The position numbers and the translations under genes were made by a program. DNA of 64,000 nucleotides from JAPPHY01 sp034423135 (GTDB lineage: Bacteria; Chloroflexota; Dehalococcoidia; Lucifugimonadales; UBA2985). Under the pieces are notes generated by a model. It searched no databases, was not told the origin of the DNA, and was given only the letters and a program-made list of their open reading frames with translations. The stretch covers positions 13,835-77,834 of the forward strand of contig DAOUJC010000010.1 in assembly GCA_034423135.1 (NCBI GenBank), in the 5' to 3' direction. Positions 1 to 6,793 of the stretch are shown here, piece after piece. Every line of letters starts with the position of its first letter. Positions within the stretch are counted from its first letter, which is position 1.

Positions 1-415
1 TGAAGGTCAGCGCGACCTCCATTCCAAGCGACTGCACGTCGCTGCCCGCGGGCAGGGTCGCACCCATGTCGCCCACGCGCCCGAATAGCAGCAGGTGCCC
101 GCCACTGGCCGCGGCCGCTCCGGTAAGCTGAGCGCCCCAGTACACCGGCACCTCTCGCCAGGGGAAGTGGCGCGCCAGCGCAAAGCCGAGGGTGACGGCG
201 GGATTGATGTGCGCGCCGGATATGTGGCCCGTGGAGTAGATCATCGCGGCCACGATCATGCCGAAGGTGAGGGAGATGCCCAAGTGTCCTATGGTGCCAC
301 CGGACACCTCATTGACCACGATTGCGCCTGCGCCGGCAAAAACCAGGCCCGCTGTGCCAAGCGCCTCCACGACCGCCCGCCGGATGACGGGGTCTCTGGT
401 GCCCGCGTCCGGCAA
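1..415 (-). CDS. Aquaporin/MIP-family channel, N-terminal part, truncated by the window edge
   Basis: Membrane channel of the major intrinsic protein family, which passes water or small solutes such as glycerol. About 138 residues are visible. They show a first membrane helix rich in Gly and Ala (LVFAGAGAIVVNE), a second helix, and the first NPA box in the context HISGAHINPAVTLG, the signature of the first half-pore. The second half lies outside the window. No ATG is available: the frame opens right after the phoU stop, and TTG at 415 gives a natural start, with GTG at 370 as the alternative. It directly follows phoU on the same strand with almost no gap, so co-transcription with the phosphate genes is plausible. 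Water versus glycerol selectivity cannot be told without the second half. Confidence 0.8.
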   Translation of the reverse strand, partial: MPDAGTRDPVIRRAVVEALGTAGLVFAGAGAIVVNEVSGGTIGHLGISLTFGMIVAAMIYSTGHISGAHINPAVTLGFALARHFPWREVPVYWGAQLTGAAAASGGHLLLFGRVGDMGATLPAGSDVQSLGMEVALTF

Positions 416-418
416 CGG

Positions 419-1084
419 CTAGTACCTGGAGACGTTGATCTCGGTCATCTTGCCGGTCACAAGGAAAATGACGCGCTCAGCAATGTTGGTGGCGCGGTCC
501 GCAATCCGCTCCAGGTCGTGGGCCACCCACAGCAGGTACGTGGCCCGCTGTATGGTATTGGTATCCTGCACCATGAAGAAGATCAGCTCCCGGTACACCT
601 GGTCGTAGAGCGCATCAACCTCGTCGTCGTCGTTGCAGACCGCGAGTGCCGCCACAGTGTCCCTGTGCACAAGCGCGTCCAGGCTTCGCCGCAGCATCTC
701 CGTCGCCATCTCAGACATCCTGGGCAGGTCGATGAGCGGCTTCAGGGGAGGCTCACCCTCCATCATCAGGCATATCTTGGCGATGCCCTCCGCGTAGTCT
801 CCCATGCGCTCCAGCTCCACCGCGATGTGCAGCATGGCGATGATGTTGCGGAGGTCGCCGGCCATGGGCTGCTGCGTTGCGATCAGCTCGATGCACTGCT
901 CCTCGAGGTTGTATCGTTTGCTGTCGATGTAATCGTCCTCGCGAATGACCTGACGCGCGGCCTCGGCGTCTCTGCGTTTCAGCGCATCCAGGGCCTTGGC
1001 AATGGCCTTCTCGACCATACTGCCAAGGATCAGTAGGTCACTCTGGAGCATCCTCAGATGCCTGTCGAAGTCCGCTCTAACCAT
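419..1084 (-). CDS. phoU: PhoU, phosphate signalling regulator
   Basis: Cytoplasmic regulator of 221 residues that links the Pst transporter to the PhoR kinase and damps the phosphate response. The protein is two repeated three-helix bundles. Each carries the metal-binding type motif seen in this family, here ELERMGDYAEGIA near residue 90 and DLERIADRATNIAE near residue 190. The length is normal. The frame stays open far upstream through pstB, but ATG at 1084 matches the family N-terminus and lies 29 bp after the pstB stop. It is the last gene of the pstSCAB-phoU order. Confidence 0.95.
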   Translation of the reverse strand: MVRADFDRHLRMLQSDLLILGSMVEKAIAKALDALKRRDAEAARQVIREDDYIDSKRYNLEEQCIELIATQQPMAGDLRNIIAMLHIAVELERMGDYAEGIAKICLMMEGEPPLKPLIDLPRMSEMATEMLRRSLDALVHRDTVAALAVCNDDDEVDALYDQVYRELIFFMVQDTNTIQRATYLLWVAHDLERIADRATNIAERVIFLVTGKMTEINVSRY

Positions 1085-1113
1085 TAGTCCACCTCCCTGC
1101 GTGCGCCTGTCCA

Positions 1114-1956
1114 TCAGCTGAAGCGGCCGGTGATGTAGGCCTCCGTGTGCTCGCTCTTGGGATTGGTGAAGACCTCGCTCGTCGGGCCGTATTCCACCAG
1201 GTAGCCCGCCTTGTCCTGGTCCATCATCAGGAACGCCGTGTGGTGCGAGACCCGGGCGGCCTGCTGCATGTTGTGCGTCACGATTATGATGGTGACCTCC
1301 TGGGACAGTTCGCGTATCAGCTCCTCCACGGCAAGCGTGGCCATTGGGTCCAGGGCGGAGCACGGCTCGTCCATGAGGATCACCTCCGGCTCCACCGCAA
1401 GCGCACGCGCGATACACAGCCGCTGCTGCTGACCGCCAGAGAGCTGCAGGGCGCTCTGCTTCAGCCGGTCCTTCACCTCGTCCCAGAGCGCGGCGCGTCG
1501 TAGCGACCGCTCTACTCGCTCCCCCAGGTTGCCGCCTATCCCGTTCACCTTCAGCCCAAACGCCACGTTCTCGAAGATCGACTTGGGAAACGGATTGGGC
1601 TTCTGGAACACCATCCCGATGCGGCTGCGGAGCTCCACGGGGTCCACGCCTGCGCCGTAGATGTTCTCGCCCTGGTAGAGCACCTCGCCGTCCACGTGGC
1701 CGCCCGGCGACATCTCGTGCATGCGGTTGAGGCAGCGAACCAGCGTGCTCTTGCCGCACCCGGACGGACCGATGACGGCGCTGACCCGCCTGCGATATAG
1801 GGACAACGTGACATCCTTGAGAGCGCGGACTTCGCCGTAGAACGCATCGAGGTTGCGCACGTCAATGACCGACTCGGGGGCCGCGTCCCTATGTGACTCC
1901 ACCGTATCCTCCGCCGTCTCAATCTGGGGCAGATTCAGAAAGTTCTCGGTCACCAT
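1114..1956 (-). CDS. pstB: Phosphate ABC transporter ATP-binding protein PstB
   Basis: ATPase of the high-affinity phosphate importer, 280 residues, on the cytoplasmic side of the membrane. Visible motifs in order are Walker A GPSGCGKST, the Q-loop region GMVFQKPNPFPKS that is typical of PstB, the ABC signature LSGGQQQR, Walker B VILMDEP and the switch histidine in IIIVTHNM. The N-terminus is about 25 residues longer than in compact homologues. The start overlaps the end of pstA by 7 bases, which implies translational coupling. It would couple ATP hydrolysis to phosphate import through PstA and PstC. Confidence 0.97.
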   Translation of the reverse strand: MVTENFLNLPQIETAEDTVESHRDAAPESVIDVRNLDAFYGEVRALKDVTLSLYRRRVSAVIGPSGCGKSTLVRCLNRMHEMSPGGHVDGEVLYQGENIYGAGVDPVELRSRIGMVFQKPNPFPKSIFENVAFGLKVNGIGGNLGERVERSLRRAALWDEVKDRLKQSALQLSGGQQQRLCIARALAVEPEVILMDEPCSALDPMATLAVEELIRELSQEVTIIIVTHNMQQAARVSHHTAFLMMDQDKAGYLVEYGPTSEVFTNPKSEHTEAYITGRFS

Positions 1957-2846
1957 CTGCTTCTCCTAGCGTATATGTTCCGCAGGGTTATGGCAACTGC
2001 GTTCATCATCAGGAGCACCACCAGAAGCACCACGATCCCGGCCGCTGCGTTCTCCTGGAATGCCGGCAGAGGCCTGCCGATCCAGCTGTATATCTGAACG
2101 GGCAGCACAGTGAAGGAGTCGGTGGGTGAACTGGGGACGAAGAGCACGGTTGTATACGCTCCCACCACGATTAGAGGAGCCGTCTCGCCTATGGCCCTGG
2201 CCAGCGCGAGTATGAATCCGGTCAGTATGGTTGGTACGGCCGCCGGCAGCACCTGGTGCCAGACGGCCTGCCAGCGCGTGGCACCCAGTGCCATCGCCGC
2301 TTCCCGCATTGAGGGAGGCACCGACCGTAGCCCTTCACGGGACGCTACGATGATTATCGGGAGTATCAGCAGCGCCAGGGTCAGGGCGCCCGCCAGGATG
2401 CTGCGACCCAGGCCCATCCCGTACACGAAAACCGCAAGTCCCAGCAGCCCGTACACAACGGACGGTACCCCCGCCAGGTTGTTGATGTTTATCTCGATGG
2501 TCCGAGTTATCCAGTTTCGCGTGGCAAACTCCTCCAGGTAAATAGCGGCTCCCACGCCCGTTATGATGGCGAAGAGCGCCGTGAACATCATCACCCAGAG
2601 AGTTCCGGCCAGCGCGGACTTTGCCCCGGCCTCCTCCGGCTTGTAGGAGGGGAAGCTGTTGATGAAGTCCAGGCCAAGCACCCCGATGCCGTCCCGCACC
2701 ACGGTTACCAGCAGTACCGCAAGTACCACCACGCCAAGGAATGAGGCCGACATGGCCAAAGCCACGAAGGCTATCCCCCTGCCCTTCCGCACGGTCCGGC
2801 TCCTGCGTGCGGGTCTTCCCCGGTCGAACGTTATGTTGGGGATCAT
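1950..2846 (-). CDS. pstA: Phosphate ABC transporter permease PstA
   Basis: Inner-membrane permease subunit, 298 residues. It has an N-terminal helix (residues about 25-48), a loop with FINSFPSYKPEEAG, and a block of five further helices. The EAA-type coupling motif MREAAMALGATRWQAVWHQV contacts PstB. The open frame extends upstream inside pstC, but ATG at 2846 overlaps the pstC stop by four bases (ATGA), the usual coupled arrangement. Gene order pstC-pstA-pstB-phoU is the classical one. Confidence 0.96.
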   Translation of the reverse strand: MIPNITFDRGRPARRSRTVRKGRGIAFVALAMSASFLGVVVLAVLLVTVVRDGIGVLGLDFINSFPSYKPEEAGAKSALAGTLWVMMFTALFAIITGVGAAIYLEEFATRNWITRTIEININNLAGVPSVVYGLLGLAVFVYGMGLGRSILAGALTLALLILPIIIVASREGLRSVPPSMREAAMALGATRWQAVWHQVLPAAVPTILTGFILALARAIGETAPLIVVGAYTTVLFVPSSPTDSFTVLPVQIYSWIGRPLPAFQENAAAGIVVLLVVLLMMNAVAITLRNIYARRSRW

Positions 2847-3766
2847 TCGTATATCTCCCTGAACTTCGCCAGTACCACCTGGGCCAGGAGGTTCAGCGAG
2901 AGGGTGAAGAGGAACAGCATCAGGCCCACCGCAAAAATGCTCTCGTACTCCACCGTGCCCCTTGGCGTATCGCCGGTTGCAACCTCCATGATGTACGCCG
3001 TCATGGTCTGCATGGCCTCCAGCGGGTTCCACGACAGGTTGGAGACTCCGCCCGCCGCGATGGTCACAATCATGGTCTCGCCGACTGCCCTGGCGAGTGC
3101 CAGCAGCGCGGCTGCCACAATCCCGGACAGCGCCGCAGGCACCACCACCTTCACTGCCACCTGGAACTTGTCGGATCCAACGGCATACGCGCCCTCGCGC
3201 AGTGACGCGGGTACGGCGCGCATCGCGTCCTCGCTCAGCGAGGCCACCATGGGTATCAGCATTACCCCCATGGCCATGGCCGCGCCCAGCGCAGTGAAGA
3301 TTGTCTCCGTATCGAACAGCGGCCTGATTATATGCGGGTTGATGAAGGATATGGCGAAGAACCCGAACACCACCGTGGGTATGCCCGCCAGGACCTCCAG
3401 CACCGGCTTCACCGTGGACCGTATGCTCTCCGGGGCATACTCGCTCAGGTAGATTGCCGTGAGCAGCCCCACCGGGAACGCTATGCCGAGCGCCATGAAG
3501 GAGATCAGCGCCGTTGCCGAGAGGAGCGGCAGCACGCCGAAGTTCTTTATCGAGAATAGGGGCGTCCACTCCGTACCGGTGAGAAACTCCACGACCGACA
3601 CCTCTCGGAAGAACAGGAGCGCTTCCTCCAGCAGCACCAGGACGATGCCCACGGTCGTCACCACTGAAATCAGGGCGCACGTGAACAGAAACGCGAGGAT
3701 GGGCGCCTCCCGCATCCTCTGCCGGAGGCGCCTCTTCCTCGAAGACTCGGCGATGATATTCGCCAA
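2843..3766 (-). CDS. pstC: Phosphate ABC transporter permease PstC
   Basis: Second permease subunit of the phosphate importer, 307 residues. It has a first membrane helix at about residues 23-45, then a periplasmic-side loop with EFLTGTEWTPLF typical of PstC, and a permease core with the coupling motif SLREGAYAVGSDKFQVAVKV. It forms a heterodimeric channel with PstA. The start lies one base downstream of the pstS stop, so the two genes are tightly linked in one transcript. Confidence 0.96.
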   Translation of the reverse strand: MANIIAESSRKRRLRQRMREAPILAFLFTCALISVVTTVGIVLVLLEEALLFFREVSVVEFLTGTEWTPLFSIKNFGVLPLLSATALISFMALGIAFPVGLLTAIYLSEYAPESIRSTVKPVLEVLAGIPTVVFGFFAISFINPHIIRPLFDTETIFTALGAAMAMGVMLIPMVASLSEDAMRAVPASLREGAYAVGSDKFQVAVKVVVPAALSGIVAAALLALARAVGETMIVTIAAGGVSNLSWNPLEAMQTMTAYIMEVATGDTPRGTVEYESIFAVGLMLFLFTLSLNLLAQVVLAKFREIYE

Positions 3767-3767
3767 C

Positions 3768-5885
3768 CTACTGTGTCCTCTCCAATACCTCGTTGATGGG
3801 GGTACCGGCCGCTACGTCCTTGAAGACGGAGCCGGTGATGCGGTTTACCAGCCTGTCCATGCCCCACTCGTAGACCTCCTGCGGCAGCGGCACGTAGCCT
3901 ACCGCGGAGACCAGATTGGGGGCCTGGAGGATAAAGAACCTTACGAAGGCCTCTACCTCCGGCCTCTCGTCCAGCGTGTCAGCTCGCACGTAGATGAAGA
4001 TCGGCCTCGCGAGCGGCAGGTAGTTGCCCGCCTCCACGGTTGCGGCCGACGGCTCCACGCACTCACCCGTCGCCGGGTTCTCTATTAGCACGCCATTCAC
4101 CAGCTCCTGGTACTGCGCGTAGTACGCCAGCCCGAAGTAGCCGATGCCTCCCTCAGACCCGTTCACTCCCTGCGCAATCAGAGGGTCTTCCTCGGTCGCC
4201 AGGTCCATGTCACCACGATGTGCTCCGCCTTCGTCCATGATCGCTTCGGTGAAGTAGTCGAACGTGCCAGAAGCTGTGGTGGGGCCGTACAACCTCAGAT
4301 TCACGTCCGGGAACGACGAGTCAACCTGGTTCCAGTTGGTGATTGTTCCCTGTGCCTCAGGCCCGAATATCGTGGCCAGCTGTTCGACTGTCAGACACTC
4401 GGCCCAGTCGTTGCCGGGATTGACGACTACGGAGAGAGCGTCGAACGCTACCGGTATCTCTATCACCTCGATGCCGTTCTCAGCGCACGTGTCAAGCTCG
4501 GACTGCTTGGATGGCCTTGAGGCGTCCCACACATCGATCTCGCCGGCGCACATCGCCCGGCCGCCGGCGCCCGTGCCAGTGGAGGCCACGTTGACCCGCA
4601 CGCCGGGGATGAAGGCGCTGAACTCCACGGCCATTGCTTCGCTTATGGGGAATACCGTGCTGGAGCCGGATACCGACACCTCGCCGCTGAGATCCGTTGG
4701 GATCATCGCATCCGTACCGGAGCTTGCGGCAGAGCCCTCAGTCCTCTGCAGGACCTCACCGATGGGCGTACCGGCCGCCACGTCCTTGAACACGGAGCCG
4801 GTGATGCGATTGTCAAGCCTGTTGAGCCCCCAGGCGTACACTTCCGCCGGCAGAGGCACGTAGCCCACCGCAGTCACCAGCGAAGGCGCCTGATCGATGT
4901 AGAACCGCACGAACTCCTCTACCTCCGGCCTCTCGTCCAGCGTATCGGCTCGCACGTAGATGAAGATGGGTCTCGCGAGCGGCAGATACGTGCCGGACTC
5001 GACCGTCGCAGCCGCGGGCTCCACGCACTGACCGGTCGCGGGGTTCTCTATCAGCACTCCCTTCACCAGCTCTCGGTACTGGGCGTAGTACGCAAGTCCG
5101 AAGTAGCCGATGCCGCCTTCCGATCCATTCACACCCTGCGCTATCAGGGGGTCTTCCTCGGTCGCCAGGTCCATGTCTCCCCTGTGCGCGCCGCCCTCGT
5201 CCATGATCGCCTCGGTGAAGTAGTCGAACGTACCCGACGCTGTTGTTGGACCGTACAGCCTCAGATTCAAGTCCGGGAACGACGAGTCCACCTGGTTCCA
5301 GTTGGTGACTGTTCCCTGCGCCTCAGGACCGAATATCGTGGCCAGCTGTTCGACTGTCAGACACTCGGCCCAGTCGTTGCCGGGGTTCACCACCACCGAC
5401 AGTGCATCGAACGCCACCGGTATCTCAATCACCTCAATGCCGTTCTCAGCGCACGTGTCAAGCTCGGACTGCTTGGACGGCCTGGACGCATTCCAGACGT
5501 CAGACTCGCCCGCACACATCGCGCGACCGCCGGCGCCCGTGCCGGTGGACGCCACGTTTACCCGCACGCCCGACTGCACACCACTGAACTCCACCGCCAT
5601 CGCCTCACTGATGGGGAACACCGTGCTGGAGCCGGATACCGACACCTCTCCACTCAGATCCGGCATCATCATGGACTCTTCAGTGGGAGTCGGCGCAACG
5701 GTAGCTTCCATTGCTTCGGTCCCCGTGGCCGCGGGTGGCGGGGTATTGGTTGGCCTCGGTGTGGCCGTTGGGTCATCGCCGCACGCGGCCATCACGCCCA
5801 CGACCAGAAGAGCCAACAAAATGGCTCCCGAAAGAGCTCGGAAGCCTGTGTGCCTAATCTTGGTTGTCCCGGTTGCCAATCTCAT
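3768..5885 (-). CDS. pstS: Phosphate-binding lipoprotein PstS with two tandem binding domains
   Basis: Extracellular phosphate-binding protein that feeds the PstCAB channel. It is 705 residues, about twice the usual size. It has a signal peptide with a lipobox ending at Cys35 (VGVMAAC), a Thr/Pro-rich linker (36-75), then two complete PstS domains at residues 76-383 and 398-705. Each has the phosphate-loop motif SGSSTVFP, then STGTGAGGR and NASRPSK or DASRPSK. By eye the two domains are about 91 percent identical, with scattered substitutions over their whole length. That argues for a real in-frame duplication (DNA 4737-5660 and 3768-4694). A 59-bp Pho-box array lies just upstream. The alternative, assembly duplication, is unlikely because the copies have diverged. 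Confidence 0.95.
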   Translation of the reverse strand: MRLATGTTKIRHTGFRALSGAILLALLVVGVMAACGDDPTATPRPTNTPPPAATGTEAMEATVAPTPTEESMMMPDLSGEVSVSGSSTVFPISEAMAVEFSGVQSGVRVNVASTGTGAGGRAMCAGESDVWNASRPSKQSELDTCAENGIEVIEIPVAFDALSVVVNPGNDWAECLTVEQLATIFGPEAQGTVTNWNQVDSSFPDLNLRLYGPTTASGTFDYFTEAIMDEGGAHRGDMDLATEEDPLIAQGVNGSEGGIGYFGLAYYAQYRELVKGVLIENPATGQCVEPAAATVESGTYLPLARPIFIYVRADTLDERPEVEEFVRFYIDQAPSLVTAVGYVPLPAEVYAWGLNRLDNRITGSVFKDVAAGTPIGEVLQRTEGSAASSGTDAMIPTDLSGEVSVSGSSTVFPISEAMAVEFSAFIPGVRVNVASTGTGAGGRAMCAGEIDVWDASRPSKQSELDTCAENGIEVIEIPVAFDALSVVVNPGNDWAECLTVEQLATIFGPEAQGTITNWNQVDSSFPDVNLRLYGPTTASGTFDYFTEAIMDEGGAHRGDMDLATEEDPLIAQGVNGSEGGIGYFGLAYYAQYQELVNGVLIENPATGECVEPSAATVEAGNYLPLARPIFIYVRADTLDERPEVEAFVRFFILQAPNLVSAVGYVPLPQEVYEWGMDRLVNRITGSVFKDVAAGTPINEVLERTQ

Positions 5886-5911
5886 CTCTCGTTTCTCGAA
5901 CCTCCATCCAG

Positions 5912-5970
5912 TTTATGAACGCTCCGTTAACGGGCCATTAACCTGTCTTTAAGCAACCGTTAAGCGAGCG
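5912..5970 (-). promoter_or_regulatory. Pho-box array upstream of pstS (five 11-bp repeats)
   Basis: Five TTAA-like cores are spaced exactly 11 bp apart on the plus strand, at 5916 (TGAA), 5927, 5938, 5949 and 5960 (TTAA). Read in the pstS direction they are TTAACG, TTAAAG, TTAATG, TTAACG and TTCATA. An 11-bp period of direct repeats is the known layout for PhoB/PhoP dimers, and the spacing and sequence resemble the Bacillus PhoP type. The array ends 27 bp before the pstS ATG. Confidence 0.8.
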
Positions 5971-6273
5971 CTAGAGCGGATCCAGGTACTTGGGGTAGTA
6001 GTGCCACTCCCTCACACCATCGCCGCATTGGGGGCATCTCCAGAAGCGGACCGCTTCGACACGGGCCGGGTCGTCCTCCCTGCAGATCAGGTCCCCGCAC
6101 AGCTCCATGTTGGTCCTGCAGGGACGGCAGAACTTTGGCCTTGGAAACCCCGGCGCAAGCAGCCCCAGCACCTGAAGGGCCGCCCTCCACAGGCGTTCCC
6201 CAAGCGACTCGCGTCTGACGTGGGGAAACATCTGCTCCTCCGGCGCTGCGGTGGGGATGTTGGACATAGGCAT
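5971..6273 (-). CDS. Small zinc-ribbon protein next to the pst operon
   Basis: Unrecognised protein of about 100 residues. It has a Met/Pro-rich start, a basic amphipathic segment (residues 18-40) and six cysteines. Two CxxC knuckles at 49-52 and 80-83, with further Cys at 59 and 64, suggest a zinc ribbon. The C-terminus is rich in Trp and Tyr (REWHYYPKYLDPL). ATG at 6273 follows a good ribosome binding site (AAGGAG); ATG at 6267 is the alternative. A four-repeat Pho-box array lies 65-100 bp upstream, so it is probably phosphate regulated. It could bind nucleic acid or a Pho-system protein, but I cannot assign a function. Confidence 0.65.
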   Translation of the reverse strand: MPMSNIPTAAPEEQMFPHVRRESLGERLWRAALQVLGLLAPGFPRPKFCRPCRTNMELCGDLICREDDPARVEAVRFWRCPQCGDGVREWHYYPKYLDPL

Positions 6274-6337
6274 CGGCTCCTTCCTTATACTCAAGTTGTT
6301 TGTTCCGTTATTCACAATCGACGGTAGCACTGGCGGG

Positions 6338-6374
6338 TTAACGGGCGTTTATGCATCGCTTAAGGTTGCTTTAA
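6338..6374 (-). promoter_or_regulatory. Pho-box array upstream of the zinc-ribbon gene (four 11-bp repeats)
   Basis: Cores at 6338 (TTAA), 6349 (TTAT), 6360 (TTAA) and 6371 (TTAA) keep an exact 11-bp step, the same period and core as the pstS array. In the gene's direction they read TTAAAG, TTAAGC, ATAAAC and TTAACC. A TATAAG hexamer that could be a -10 box lies between the array and the start codon at 6273. Confidence 0.7.
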
Positions 6375-6431
6375 GGCTCTGGGCGGCCCGTTCGACCGGC
6401 ATTGGTTCGACCATCACCCGGCTTTCGATTG

Positions 6432-6484
6432 GTGGCAGGGGAGGAGCGGATTTGCAATGGAGGGGAAACGCCCCTCCCTGCCAC
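6432..6484. other. Nested, mutually exclusive hairpins between two Pho-box arrays
   Basis: The arm GTGGCAGGGGAGG (6432-6444) can pair with CCTCCCTGCCAC (6473-6484), with one bulged base. Inside it, GGAGGGG (6459-6465) pairs perfectly with CCCCTCC (6471-6477) around a five-base loop. The two structures share 6473-6477, so they cannot form together, which resembles an attenuator or a small-RNA terminator. No T-tract follows on either strand. The stretch 6274-6793 holds no convincing gene. Apart from this element and the Pho-box arrays, I see nothing in 6621-6793. Confidence 0.5.
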
Positions 6485-6572
6485 GTGGAACAAGGGTCAG
6501 GGTACTCTCCCTCGAACGGTTCCCCCTACGCCTTGCTGTTGGAGTCATCAACCACAGCATAGCCCACCGAAG

Positions 6573-6620
6573 TTAACAGCGCTTTAGAGCAGCGTTAAGC
6601 GACGGTTAGGGGTTGTTGAA
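6573..6620. promoter_or_regulatory. Orphan Pho-box array (five 11-bp repeats)
   Basis: Cores at 6573 (TTAA), 6584 (TTAG), 6595 (TTAA), 6606 (TTAG) and 6617 (TGAA) are 11 bp apart. The array lies between the 3' end of phoR and the other Pho-linked genes, about 300 bp from the nearest start codon. Orientation is ambiguous. It may drive a short transcript toward the nested hairpins at 6432-6484 or act as a distal site for the zinc-ribbon gene. Confidence 0.6.
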
Positions 6621-6793
6621 GGCGCCGAATGAGTCGCTCAAAGAGCGCCGCGTAGGCGTGTAGCCACGCGTGCATCTTGAGAGAGTCGACCTCGCCCCGG
6701 CTTCCCGGTCCGGTGCGAGGGCGCAGGCCGCACGCCGTCTAGTGCGGGCCAGTCGAGTAGAAACAGGAATCTCGGGGTCTGACTATTGTGCCC

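Noticed and set aside
1085..1759. Upstream extension of the phoU frame
   Set aside because: It lies within pstB in another frame, and PhoU has a normal start and length from 1084.
5916..6620. 11-bp repeat arrays as replication iterons or CRISPR
   Set aside because: Units are too short and without spacers, there is no rep or cas gene, and the position beside phoBR and pst favours Pho boxes.
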